A stretch of 64,000 nt of DNA. Origin: Ww85 sp963745765. Lineage in GTDB: Bacteria > Desulfobacterota > Desulfobulbia > Desulfobulbales > Desulfocapsaceae. Position numbers and translations under genes: made by a program. Each line of letters starts with the position of its first letter. Within the stretch, counting starts at the first letter, position 1. This document shows positions 9,267 through 17,558 of this stretch, piece after piece. The stretch spans positions 62,001 through 126,000 of the forward strand of contig CAVUYQ010000011.1 in NCBI GenBank assembly GCA_963745765.1, written 5' to 3'. The notes below the pieces were generated by a model, which saw only the letters and a list, made by a program, of their open reading frames with translations, was not told the DNA's origin and did not search any database.

Positions 9267-9917
9267 TCATTGATCGACCCGCATGGCCTCAACCGGCTGC
9301 ATCCTGGCAGCAAGGATGGCCGGATAAATAACTCCTATCAGGCTCAAGGCCGTTCCGGTGACAATGGCAAGAAGCAGCGAGTAAACGACTGAAGGCCAGG
9401 AAACAGTGAGAATGGCACCTGTCCCCAGTGTTACTGCCGATGAAACAGCTGCCGCCAGAAGGCCAAGCAGTGAGCCGGCTATCGAACCGGCCAGCCCTTG
9501 CATCAGTGCTTCCAGGACGAAAAGGCGAACGATAAAGCGGTCGAGTGCCCCCAAGCATTTCATGGTTCCTATTTCGCGAAAACGTTCAGTGACGGACATC
9601 AGTTGCGCATTGATAATGCCAACAATACAGACCATCAGTGAAAGGATTACGATCCAGCGCTGTTTGGCTGAGGTGCCGATGCTGGTTGCACCCTGCAACA
9701 CATCGTATCCTGCCTGCACAAGTATCTCGTATGATGCCACATCACCGCCGGCCAGCATACCCTGGGCAAAATCGTTACAGCTGCGTGTGTAACAAAGGAA
9801 GGCAACGGCGAGTACGAGGCTCATGGTGGTGACAAGTGATCTGAAAAAACGGACGCGAATGGATTGGAAAGCAATTTCCAGTGATTTTCTGAATGGCAGG
9901 GCAATGAGACGCTTCAT
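9267..9917 (-). CDS. Miniature FtsX/MacB-type ABC permease
   Basis: 216 residues, first gene of the minus operon. One N-terminal transmembrane helix, an exported loop of only about 50 residues (normal MacB permeases have some 200), then three helices with the FtsX-typical stretch REIGTMKCLGALDRFIVRLF and a closing YPAILAARMQPVEAMR. It therefore keeps the FtsX transmembrane core but has almost no periplasmic domain. Together with the 1601-residue permease it probably makes an asymmetric heterodimer on the ATPase encoded between them. No Shine-Dalgarno is obvious before ATG 9917. A sigma70-like promoter lies about 80 bases upstream. Confidence 0.85.
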   Translation of the reverse strand: MKRLIALPFRKSLEIAFQSIRVRFFRSLVTTMSLVLAVAFLCYTRSCNDFAQGMLAGGDVASYEILVQAGYDVLQGATSIGTSAKQRWIVILSLMVCIVGIINAQLMSVTERFREIGTMKCLGALDRFIVRLFVLEALMQGLAGSIAGSLLGLLAAAVSSAVTLGTGAILTVSWPSVVYSLLLAIVTGTALSLIGVIYPAILAARMQPVEAMRVDQ

Positions 9918-9994
9918 ATCTTAAAAGGGAGATGAATCCAGCTATTATGTTATCCGGGGATTCTCAAAACTGATAAGAATTATTCTTGCCTATC

Positions 9995-10024
9995 ATACTA
10001 GCTGTATCGTTTGGTACTTGTCAA
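9995..10024 (-). promoter_or_regulatory. Sigma70-like promoter for the 9917-1 operon
   Basis: Read on the minus strand: TTGACA (10024-10019), an 18-base spacer, then TAGTAT (10000-9995). The -35 box is perfect and the -10 box has one or two mismatches to TATAAT. It lies 78 bases upstream of the first operon ATG at 9917 and downstream of the deacetylase stop, so the two minus-strand gene groups are likely transcribed separately. Confidence 0.5.
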
Positions 10025-10034
10025 TGATAACCAG

Positions 10035-10062
10035 CAAAACCAATGGCATGTGGTCGGTTTTG
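10035..10062 (-). terminator. Weak hairpin after the deacetylase gene
   Basis: CAAAACC (10035-10041) and GGTTTTG (10056-10062) form a 7-bp stem with a 14-base loop just past the minus-strand stop at 10064. There is no long U-tract, so terminator function is only a suggestion based on position between two minus-strand operons. Confidence 0.25.
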
Positions 10063-10063
10063 T

Positions 10064-10854
10064 TTAACGGGACGGAGATGAGTCTTTAAAGGTTCCAGGC
10101 TTCAGGACCGGATGCAGGACTATATAATCGAGCAGCTTGTCCAGGAGGATAAAAGCCTGTTCGTTCATGCGCTGGTGATGCAGCATGATGCCGATCGAGC
10201 CGGAACGGGCCGAATTTTCAAATTCTGCTGCCAGTCCGGCCAGGCAGCCCCGACTGTCAGGTTCTTTTCTGGTATGCAGGTCGACATTGATCACCATATC
10301 CTCAAGGGTGTGCGAGTGTGGCTGACTGTCCCTGCTGCGAGACAGACCTCGAAAATCGAGATCTTCAAGAACCTTGAGTGCAACGGCGGAACAGCGGTTC
10401 CAGGGGGGGGTGAAATAGGCGGAAAAGGCTGCTCCCATGATTTTCTGCAGCCGCTCTTTTCCCCGGCTCAGGTCTGCCTGAATCATGGCCTCCGGCCTGG
10501 CCGTCCGAACTCGCTTTTCTTACCGGTTTTTTCATGGTTTATATGGGCCCAGCCGTGCTGGTGCCAGCACCACCGGGCTGCCTTTTGGTCGCAGAGTTCC
10601 CCTATGGCGGCCCAGCGGCGCTGTGTCAGCCAGGCAGGAACAACAGCAAGGCAGAGAGGTGCCTGTTTCTCATTGAAAAGTTTTATCATGCGGGAAAAAG
10701 CGGCTGACGGGACGCCGATATCGTCGGCTCTGAAGAATACCTTTACCGGGGAGCTGTCCTGTCTGGCTGAAAGACCTGAATCAAGATGCTGTGCGATTAG
10801 CGCCGCGGTGTCTTCATTATAATCGCAATAGAGTTGTGATGGCCTTCTGTCCAT
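10064..10854 (-). pseudogene. Polysaccharide deacetylase family protein, single frameshift
   Basis: Two overlapping minus-strand frames make one protein. The first (10854 to 10483) holds FRADDIG and the WHQHGWAHINHE stretch typical of NodB-like/DUF2334-like deacetylases; the second (10486 to 10064) continues with LSRGKERLQKI, TPPWN and a C-terminal GIMLHH. Adding one base near 10490-10500, in a G/C-rich GGCCGG stretch, restores a 263-residue protein of normal family length. The enzyme would remove acetyl groups from a glycan. The next upstream gene, a glycosyltransferase, ends 3 bases away and is also frameshifted. The even conservation of both halves suggests a sequencing indel rather than decay, but a real recent mutation cannot be excluded. 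Confidence 0.75.
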
Positions 10855-10857
10855 GGA

Positions 10858-12007
10858 TCAACCCCGGTTTTCAAGAAATCGTTTGGTCTTTCCGGCACCG
10901 TCAAGGTCTACCGGCGTTATGAATCTGTCAGTTTCCAGGGCAGCTGCCATGAGGCGGGCCAGCTGTGGCGGGGATAGATCCTCTTTCTCAAGCAGACGGA
11001 TGGCACTTGCCCGCGTGAGCTTTTCCACCCGCAACCGTTGTTCCCGGTTTTGCCCAAACGGATAGAGGAGTGCGGGGACCCCTGCAGCCAGCGTGTTCAT
11101 ACAGGTATTGTAACCTGCCATGGAAACCGAGAGATCTGCCGCACCGAGCCAGTCTATGAATTGATCGGTAAAACGCTGAACTTTGATATTTTTCGTTTGC
11201 GCCTGACACAATGTGTCGAACAGGGATGTTTCCAGGTATGGCCCGGTAAACAGCTGCAAGAAACAGTCTGTTCGTTCCGTCAGGAAAGAGAATGCCTCCA
11301 TGACTGCCTGCAGCAGCTCGCCGCCGACACTGCCACTGCCGATACTGACAACAACGAGCCTTTGGTCTGTCGGCAGAAAAAGGCTGTTGCGAATCATTTC
11401 CCGTGAGCCGGCCGCAGGTCTTGGTGTAACATAGCCGGTGTAATATATCGGTACCAGCACCTGTTCCAGCCTGCCAAAGGTCTGGTCCAGGGTGACAAAA
11501 TTTCTGTCTCCATGTACGAGCAGACCGTCAAAGAAGGTATTCAGGCTGTGTACTGCACGCTGTTCGAATTTTTCCAGCCCTTCAGTCTTTTCCACAAGAA
11601 TGTCACGCAGGCTGCAATAGATCCTGCAGCCTGCGTTGATGTTTCCGGACCATTTTCAGCAGGGGTTCGAGTTCAAACCTGAAGGCCTTGCGGCCGAAGG
11701 GGTAAAGTTCGATGATCAGGCAGTCCGGTTCGTACCTCTCAATAAACTTCAGCAGTTTTTGTCGTCGCTGCTGCTTTGTCTCTTCGAGATCCGCGCCCGG
11801 CTCACAGGGGGTAAGTGTGTTGAACCCTGCGTCCATGCCGAGTCCGGGAAGTTGCAGGAAAGAAAGCTCGGGGTCGGTATAAGAAAGGTCCGGGCCGCCA
11901 ACGATCATGGTGACTTCATGGTCAACAGCGCAGGTTCGGCAGATCTCAAGACTGCGGAAGAAATGGCCGACACCCAGTACATGCTGACAATAATAGGCTA
12001 TTTTCAT
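10858..12007 (-). pseudogene. MurG-like (GT28-type) glycosyltransferase, single frameshift
   Basis: The N-terminal frame (12007 to 11603) starts MKIAYYCQHVLGVGHFFRSL, a nucleotide-sugar transferase beginning with the GxGH loop, and runs to ELYPFGRKAFRFELEPLL. The C-terminal frame (to 10858) resumes at RIYCSLRDILVEK and contains the donor-binding region SMAGYNTCMNTLAAGVPALLYPF. Removing one base near 11610-11620 (CTGCAGG context) joins them into 382 residues. The start overlaps the histidine phosphatase stop by 4 bases (ATGA), implying translational coupling. Likely transfers a sugar in the same glycan pathway as the adjacent deacetylase and GT4 enzyme. Either a read error or a recent inactivating mutation. 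Confidence 0.78.
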
Positions 12008-12639
12008 GGTTGTCCGGGCAGGTTAATGTTGCTCTGTTCCAGGCTAAGACGGCAATCGTACGAGCTGATAATATGAAAGCGATCCTTATAGAGGATTTTA
12101 GGTTCTTCCGGCAGAAACTGCCGTTGTTCAAGGTGGTATAACAGTGACTTGATTACGCCGAGGTGTGTGATGACCAGCAGATTTTCTCCCGGCCAATGCC
12201 GTTCCTGCTCCTGCAGCGATATGACAGCCCGCTGCAGGACTTCTCTTCTGCTTTCACCGCCGGGGGGACGAAAATCCCAGCCGCCCCTGACCCTCTCGGC
12301 AAGGTCCCGGTGAGATGCTGCCTTGATCTCTGCAAGTGTCAGTCCTTCCCATTCTCCCCAGTCCATTTCGCGGATACCGTCGGCCAGATGGAGCGGCAGC
12401 CCGAGTCTTTCGTTGATGATTTCAGCCGTATCGATCGTTCGCTGCAGTGGGCTGACGAGAAGGCGATGCCAGCTGATCGGGAACGTTGCCAAAAAACGGG
12501 CCCATTCTCTGCAGCCGGCAACGCCGTGTTCCGTGAGAGGAGAATCTCCGCTGCCCTGGATACGCTTTTCCTCGTTCCAGACGGTCCTGCCATGTCGGAG
12601 AAGTCCGAATCTGGTGGGCTGGTTTGTGGATGGCACCAT
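12004..12639 (-). CDS. Histidine phosphatase family protein (phosphoglycerate mutase-like)
   Basis: 211 residues from ATG 12639 (MVPSTNQPTRFGLLRHGRTVW); a longer in-frame start at 12714 would overlap the preceding glycosyltransferase and adds a low-complexity leader. The catalytic RHG motif is at about residue 15, with the second histidine in VITHLGVI near residue 165 and the acidic MDWGEWEGLT stretch typical of the branch-1 family. Substrates range from sugar phosphates to alpha-ribazole phosphate; the setting between two glycosyltransferase genes argues for a sugar-phosphate step in glycan assembly. Spaced 16 bases from the GT4 stop and overlapping the next gene by 4 bases. Confidence 0.85.
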   Translation of the reverse strand: MVPSTNQPTRFGLLRHGRTVWNEEKRIQGSGDSPLTEHGVAGCREWARFLATFPISWHRLLVSPLQRTIDTAEIINERLGLPLHLADGIREMDWGEWEGLTLAEIKAASHRDLAERVRGGWDFRPPGGESRREVLQRAVISLQEQERHWPGENLLVITHLGVIKSLLYHLEQRQFLPEEPKILYKDRFHIISSYDCRLSLEQSNINLPGQP

Positions 12640-12655
12640 GGCTGCTGGCTTTCGA

Positions 12656-13927
12656 TCAGGCGGCTTTGGGTGTTTTCCGCAAGCGTGGATTTGCGGCGGA
12701 AAAAACATCGGCAAGATCGGAAATCAGTACCTCATTGTTAAAACGGTTCTGCACAAATTGCCTGCCGCCTGCTATCAGTTCATCCCGAAGGCTGCTGTCA
12801 GTCAAAAGTCGCTGCATGGCCGCGGCAAGAGCGGCGCTGTCCTTCTGTTTAACGGTCAGGCCGGTTTTGCCATCAACCAATATCTCGCCAATGGCCGACA
12901 CATCCGGTGCAACGGCAGGCACCCCCATGGCAAGGCTTTCAACCAGGACATTTGGTATGCCGTCACGATCACCGTTGCGGGCAATTTCACATCCAAGGAC
13001 AAAGAGATCACTTTTCTTGAAATATTCCAGTACCTCTTCGTGCGTGCGGGTTCCGAGCCAAATGCAGTGCGCGCTCAACTCAAGTTCATCAATCAACGTT
13101 AAAATCTTGCCTCGATCATCACCTTCACCGATCAGGGTATGCTGAAAGGCGATACCCTGGTCGGCCAGAATTCTGAGTGCCTGATAGACCGTCGGCAGCC
13201 CTTTTTTCTCGGTGAGCCTGGCAACGGTGAAAAGCTGGTAGGGGACGTGCGTTTTCGTCCGGGGTACATCGTTTTTAAACAGGGAGAGGTCAATGCCGTG
13301 ATAGATACAATGGATTGGTGTTGCCTTGTCACCCAGTTTTTCCAGGTAGTTTTTGTTATGCTCGGTACAGGTGACAACAAAGGTCGCTTTGGTTATTTTT
13401 TCCCCGAGCTGTTCGGGGTGAGAAGTGTATATGTCTTTGGCATGGGCCGTAAAACTGAATGGCAGCCCTGAGAGGTGGGCGGCAAACATGGTGACTGAGG
13501 TCGGTGAGTGTGCGAAATGTCCATGCAGGTGTCTAATTGATGAATCTTTGCTGAGATGTTTCTGAACAAGAAAACCGGCTTGAAAGAGATGCTTAAAGGT
13601 GGCTATCTTGCCTGTTCGCCGGTACCTGTGGGCGGCGATGGCAAGGGCGGACCGGTAGGTTGCCGGATTCTTTGCAGCATAGAGCAGGTTCGGTCCGATT
13701 AGACGCGGAAGATCGAGAAAAAGCTCCGTGGGCAGGTAATCTACAGCGGCCTGGATTTGTTTTACCGATTCGTGGCAGAAACTCTCCCGGGGTCTTCGCA
13801 TAGGGAACAGACGCAGCTTGAATCCGAGCCGTTCAAGCTGCAGGATTTCGTTGGATATAAAGGTCTCCGATATTCGAGGGTAGCCCTTTAGTATATAGGC
13901 AAGGGTCGGCTGTTCCTGATTGTTCAT
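12656..13927 (-). CDS. GT4-family glycosyltransferase (WcaL-like)
   Basis: 423 residues from ATG 13927 (MNNQEQPTLAYILKGYPRIS); a TTG-initiated form from 13978 would add 17 residues and neither start has a clear ribosome site. The N-terminal half has LKGYPRISETFISNEI and HGHFAHSPTSVTMF, as in colanic-acid-type GT4 enzymes. The C-terminal Rossmann half has the donor-site run FTVARLTEKKGLPTVYQAL, the EIARNGDRDGIPNVLVESLAMG region with its EX7E glutamates, and DGKTGL. It is a retaining transferase that adds a hexose from a nucleotide sugar, probably at the cytoplasmic face. First gene of the four-gene glycan cluster. Confidence 0.88.
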   Translation of the reverse strand: MNNQEQPTLAYILKGYPRISETFISNEILQLERLGFKLRLFPMRRPRESFCHESVKQIQAAVDYLPTELFLDLPRLIGPNLLYAAKNPATYRSALAIAAHRYRRTGKIATFKHLFQAGFLVQKHLSKDSSIRHLHGHFAHSPTSVTMFAAHLSGLPFSFTAHAKDIYTSHPEQLGEKITKATFVVTCTEHNKNYLEKLGDKATPIHCIYHGIDLSLFKNDVPRTKTHVPYQLFTVARLTEKKGLPTVYQALRILADQGIAFQHTLIGEGDDRGKILTLIDELELSAHCIWLGTRTHEEVLEYFKKSDLFVLGCEIARNGDRDGIPNVLVESLAMGVPAVAPDVSAIGEILVDGKTGLTVKQKDSAALAAAMQRLLTDSSLRDELIAGGRQFVQNRFNNEVLISDLADVFSAANPRLRKTPKAA

Positions 13928-14657
13928 GGTTGTGCAGTAGAGGCAGTTCTTTGATCCTGTTTCTGAACGGGATAACAATCACCTACGATTTGTCTGCTCG
14001 GGTAAGGTGCGAGGCAGTATTATTCCACTCCATCGAGAAAGTCAACATTGTGCTCCCGGGGCACAAGGCCGAAAAAAACATGAGATGATAGCTGCTAGTA
14101 TCATTACATGACAATTCTAATAAATAATTATGAATGATTAAAAGGTCCGGTCCAGATAGCAGAAAAGCTACATAGCAGAGAACTATTCGAACCTTATATC
14201 GGCAGGCAGAATGCCTTTGTCGCATAAAAAGAAGACAAAGGTATCGATAGCACGTAGGCGATGTACGGCCGATTGTGTCTTTAAGCCACGATTCTTGGGC
14301 ATAATGACTGGGCTTGATGGAACTGCCGGAACCATCTGAAAAATTCCCGTTCATGCTCTCTTCATGATGGTATCTTATAGTGATGTCATGCGGCAGGAGC
14401 CAGGTATCGGAGGTCCTGCCGAAGCAGTGCCGAAATAATGTAAAGACGGAAAGTAGCGCCATGAAGAAGAAAATTATTGCTATTTCCGAAAGTTGCGTCC
14501 TGGTCATCGGGCTCCTGACAAACACGGGCACGACAACGACCGTAACCGTAAGGATTGATATGTTCTGCGCATCTAGAACTTCCTCTTCGTTTTTCGGAAC
14601 CCGCTTTACTTGCTTGGCGAATATGCCGGGTAAACAGCATCAAGTGAGGTTTATGTT
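13928..14657. other. 730-bp region without a secure gene; possible membrane-protein remnant
   Basis: This AT-rich divergent region separates the minus glycan cluster from a plus ABC operon. On the minus strand a frame open from about 14645 to 13983 reads PKNEEEVLDAQNISILTV, then a very hydrophobic stretch (SEIAIIFFFMALLSVFTLF near 14460), but has no good ATG at its beginning; it looks like the remains of a membrane protein. On the plus strand an ATG at 14461 (MKKKIIAISESC) stays open until it overlaps the ABC start at 14658. The two cannot both be real, and the minus reading has the more protein-like composition. I cannot assign either. Confidence 0.35.
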
Positions 14658-15593
14658 ATGATCGACATCGAGAACCTGCGTTTACATATTGAGGGTAATG
14701 AAATCCTCAACCATATTGATCTGCACCTGCAGCCTGGTGATATTTATGGTCTGCTGGGGCCAAACGGTGCCGGCAAGTCCACTACCATCTTTGCCCTTTT
14801 GGGTCTGCGTGCCTGGAGAAGTGGCCGCATTAGCGTGCTGGGCTTCAACCCGGCGGAAAACGCTGTTTCCATTCGTCGTTCTGTGGGGGTGATGCCGGAG
14901 AATGCCGGCTTTTACGACTGGATGACAGCGCCCGCCTACCTTGCATGGTATAAGCGTCTGTATGATACCCCTCAAACCGATTCGGCCCTGGAAATCTTGT
15001 TGGAAAAAGTGGGGCTTGGAGCAGAGGAGCACCGTCCTATCGTTACCTATTCCAGGGGAATGAAACAGCGCCTGGCCGTAGCCCGGGCTTTGATGCCGCG
15101 TCCCAGACTATTGCTCCTGGACGAGCCCACCAATGGGCTCGACCCCAAGGGCCGGCGCGAAATTCACGACCTGCTGGTGGAGTTTGCGGCCGATGGGAAC
15201 GCCGGTGTGCTGCTGTGCACCCATTTGCTGGACGACGTGGATCGTTTGTGTAACCGGATCGGGATTATCGACAATGGCCGCACCCGGCTCGAAGGTTCTC
15301 TCGGCGACCTGCTGGCGGAACAGGGCGGTGGTCAGTGCTACCGTCTGCGCCTGGAAACCGGGCCGGACATCAGCAGCCTTCCGACCGGGGTTACCGCGCT
15401 GGCTCAGGAAGGCGGCTGGTGGCGTATTAACGTCCAGGCTAAACCATCCGAAGGACTTTCCTCTCTTTGGGGTGAGTTGTGGCACCGTGGCTGGAAAATT
15501 CTGGAAATCCGTCCCGAAGCTTCGAGTTTAGAGGAACTTTACATGCACCACACCGGCCAGGAACGAAGCCAGGCAGGAAGGGGGATATCATGA
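14658..15593 (+). CDS. ABC-2 type transporter ATP-binding protein (NosF/CcmA-like)
   Basis: 311 residues. Walker A GPNGAGKST (about 34-42), signature YSRGMKQRLAVARAL, Walker B LLLLDEPTNGLD, and the D-loop/H-loop THLLDDVDRLCNRIGII are intact. The C-terminal 90 residues form the accessory domain usual in ABC-2 exporters. The stop overlaps the permease ATG by 4 bases (ATGA at 15590), so the pair is translationally coupled. Sequence look and the following membrane/CARDB genes recall NosF-NosY-like exporters, but no copper or nitrous-oxide genes are nearby, so the cargo is unknown. Confidence 0.92.
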   Translation: MIDIENLRLHIEGNEILNHIDLHLQPGDIYGLLGPNGAGKSTTIFALLGLRAWRSGRISVLGFNPAENAVSIRRSVGVMPENAGFYDWMTAPAYLAWYKRLYDTPQTDSALEILLEKVGLGAEEHRPIVTYSRGMKQRLAVARALMPRPRLLLLDEPTNGLDPKGRREIHDLLVEFAADGNAGVLLCTHLLDDVDRLCNRIGIIDNGRTRLEGSLGDLLAEQGGGQCYRLRLETGPDISSLPTGVTALAQEGGWWRINVQAKPSEGLSSLWGELWHRGWKILEIRPEASSLEELYMHHTGQERSQAGRGIS

Positions 15594-16345
15594 GAACACA
15601 GTGGACAATCGCCTCTAAAGAAAGTGCGCAGATGCTGCGCAGTCAAAGGGGACTATTTTTGTTGTTGGCTTTCAGCCTTCTATTGTCGGCTTTCAGCCTG
15701 CTCCTGGTGAGCAACACCGAACTGAGCCTGCTCGACAACGCTCAGGTGGTTTACATGATGGCAGGAACGGTCTTGGCCGCCGGGGCTCTGCTGGCCGCCA
15801 TATCAGGTAGTGATGCCTACGCCGGAGAAAAAGAACGCGGCACACTTGTGCCGCTGCTGTGTACACCAATTGCCACGAACGAGTTGCTTACCGGCAAGGC
15901 GCTGGGATTGCTGATCACCTGGGGGATCATGTTCGCGGTGGCGATACCCTACCTGTGGGCAGTGGGTGCAAGTGGGCAGAATCTCGGCGCGGCTGTGCTT
16001 TACCTGGCCCTTTTCGGCACACCGGTGGTGCTCGGATTCGGCTACCTGGCCATGGCCTTGTCGGCCTGCACTGGCAGCGTTCTGACCTCGCTGTTGGGCA
16101 CAATCACCTTGCTGCTGTTGGCCGCAAGCCCGCTGCTGATAGGTCCAGGCCTGCGTAGCACAGCCATTGGTCGTGCCCTGGACGCCATCAATCCTATTGC
16201 CGGAGCACTCAACACCTTTGACAGTGTGATTATCGACAGCGAACCGTTCTCCTCCCAGATTGCAAGATTATTACTGGTGATCGTGTGGCTGTGCCTTTGT
16301 TTGCTAGCGGCCCGGCGGAGCGCTGCCCACCCTCGTTTTCAATAG
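15590..16345 (+). CDS. ABC-2 type transporter permease
   Basis: 251 residues from ATG 15590 (MRTQWTIASKESAQMLRSQR), which overlaps the ATPase stop. Six hydrophobic segments; after the second comes the cytoplasmic YAGEKERGTLVPLLCTPI motif that is characteristic of NosY/ABC-2 permeases (contact loop to the ATPase). A longer frame upstream only reads through the ATPase gene. It should form the homodimeric membrane pore for the ATPase encoded just upstream. Confidence 0.9.
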   Translation: MRTQWTIASKESAQMLRSQRGLFLLLAFSLLLSAFSLLLVSNTELSLLDNAQVVYMMAGTVLAAGALLAAISGSDAYAGEKERGTLVPLLCTPIATNELLTGKALGLLITWGIMFAVAIPYLWAVGASGQNLGAAVLYLALFGTPVVLGFGYLAMALSACTGSVLTSLLGTITLLLLAASPLLIGPGLRSTAIGRALDAINPIAGALNTFDSVIIDSEPFSSQIARLLLVIVWLCLCLLAARRSAAHPRFQ

Positions 16346-16358
16346 CGGAAAAAATATC

Positions 16359-16901
16359 ATGAGAACATCGAACTATTTATTTATAACAACGCTAACAGCT
16401 GTCCTGTACGCCTCGTTTTCAGCGGCGGCCCAGGCAATGGTGACGCTCGATCTTAAACCCGATATACAAAATCCGGCATCTCCTGTAATGGGAGACCATA
16501 TGCGTTTCTGGAGTACCATCACCAATAGAGGGCCAACCGCACTAGAGGGAATGGTGGCGTGGATCAGTTTGGTAGAAATCGACCCGGGTAACGAACAGCC
16601 GGTGGACCTGGAAGACTGGAGCGCGCACAAGGCCATCACTGGTGCCTCCCTGGGACCGGGCCAATCCCTGCAAACCGGGTGGCCTATGCGGCTGATCAAG
16701 GGCGGCGATTACCGGGTGGTGGTCAGCGTCACCGACCGGGGCGGCCGCCAGGTCTACACCAGCCCGACCAGCCAGTTCCATGTCCGGCAAAAACCGGTTA
16801 TTCAGGGGGGACGCGTTTTGCCGGTGGCCGCCTCGGTCCCGCTGCTGATCATCGGTATGATGATTTTTCGAAAGACAAACCTGCGTCACCGAAGGAGGTG
16901 A
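16359..16901 (+). CDS. Exported CARDB/NEW3-like protein with C-terminal membrane anchor
   Basis: 180 residues, 13 bases after the permease. Cleavable signal peptide (about 1-26, ASFSAAAQA), an immunoglobulin-like beta domain (VTLDLKPDIQNP.. to ..QFHV, about 27-145) of the sort placed in CARDB/NEW3 families, then a single hydrophobic helix (VLPVAASVPLLIIGMMIF) and a basic tail. It is probably a periplasmic accessory domain tethered to the inner membrane beside the ABC-2 exporter. The last codons contain a strong AAGGAGGTGA ribosome-binding sequence serving whatever is translated next. Confidence 0.7.
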   Translation: MRTSNYLFITTLTAVLYASFSAAAQAMVTLDLKPDIQNPASPVMGDHMRFWSTITNRGPTALEGMVAWISLVEIDPGNEQPVDLEDWSAHKAITGASLGPGQSLQTGWPMRLIKGGDYRVVVSVTDRGGRQVYTSPTSQFHVRQKPVIQGGRVLPVAASVPLLIIGMMIFRKTNLRHRRR

Positions 16902-16903
16902 GC

Positions 16904-16978
16904 GTGACCATAGTCGAGGCAAATAAGAAGATTATGGCCGGAAAACTTTTCAACAGGAGCGAATATGCGGCTTATTAG
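16904..16978 (+). CDS. Possible 24-residue small ORF
   Basis: GTG at 16904 follows the near-perfect ribosome site AAGGAGGTGA (16892-16901) by a few bases and opens MTIVEANKKIMAGKLFNRSE to a TAG at 16976-16978. It overlaps the start of the next gene (ATG 16965) by 14 bases, so it could couple translation of the Cys-cluster protein to the upstream operon. No family recognised; the strong ribosome site is the only evidence. Confidence 0.35.
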   Translation: MTIVEANKKIMAGKLFNRSEYAAY

Positions 16979-17393
16979 CTTTGGAATCTACAGGTGGTTC
17001 GATCAGGCCTCTGGTTTAGCCTTAATTTTTTATCGTTTGGTTTTCACTATTACAGAAGCGGTCAAGAACTCCCGTTTTTTGTTCCACACCGCCGGCAAGG
17101 GAAGGCGTTTCTGGCTGGTCCATTTCCAGAAGAGCTATGTTCAGAGCCAAATTCTTGGCCGCGAAGGCGATTGCCGGCAATGCGGCACCTGCTGCAACCT
17201 GCTCTTCACCTGTCCGATGCTGGCAAAACAAGGAAGATGTGTTGTCTATGGCTCATGCCGTCCGCAAGCCTGCAAGGTCTTTCCGATAGATCAGCGGGAC
17301 ATTGATGAGATAAAGCTATGCGGCGCTCATTGCGGGTACCGTTTCAATAAGGCAGCTTCTCCAAAAAATGATAAACTCGTAAAAAGACTATAG
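16965..17393 (+). CDS. YkgJ-like cysteine-cluster protein
   Basis: 142 residues. After a 65-residue N-terminus with one moderately hydrophobic stretch comes a dense cysteine region (GDCRQCGTCCNLLFTCPM, then CVVYGSCRPQACKVFP and CGAHC). CxxCGxCC is the hallmark of the YkgJ/UPF0153 family, thought to bind zinc or an iron-sulfur cluster. It follows the ABC/CARDB genes and precedes a DedA gene on the same strand. Function unknown; the family is often next to envelope or metal-stress genes. Confidence 0.75.
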   Translation: MRLISFGIYRWFDQASGLALIFYRLVFTITEAVKNSRFLFHTAGKGRRFWLVHFQKSYVQSQILGREGDCRQCGTCCNLLFTCPMLAKQGRCVVYGSCRPQACKVFPIDQRDIDEIKLCGAHCGYRFNKAASPKNDKLVKRL

Positions 17394-17435
17394 CAGGCCA
17401 AAAGATGGCTAAGTAAAAACACAGATATACAAGAA

Positions 17436-17497
17436 GTGGAGGTTTTTCCGGTACGAAGGCATACAAGTAGTATGTCGAGTGCCGGAAAAAGTTCCAC
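17436..17497. repeat. 62-bp imperfect palindrome in the gap before the DedA gene
   Basis: Outer arms GTGGA/TCCAC enclose TTTTTCCGGTAC (17443-17454) paired with GTGCCGGAAAAA (17479-17490) and inner GCATAC/GTATG(T). The overall fold is one long hairpin with a few mismatches, in the 165-bp gap between the YkgJ-like and DedA genes. Could be a terminator (no U-tract), a REP-like element or an operator. Confidence 0.6.
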
Positions 17498-17558
17498 GAC
17501 GCAGTAGATCGAAGTTTTTACGACGCCATCAAAAATCATAGTACAGGAAAATAAAGAT

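Noticed and set aside
10405..10412. Run of eight Gs in the deacetylase as the frameshift site
   Set aside because: Both flanking sequences are already in one frame there; the frame change falls about 85 bases away near 10495.
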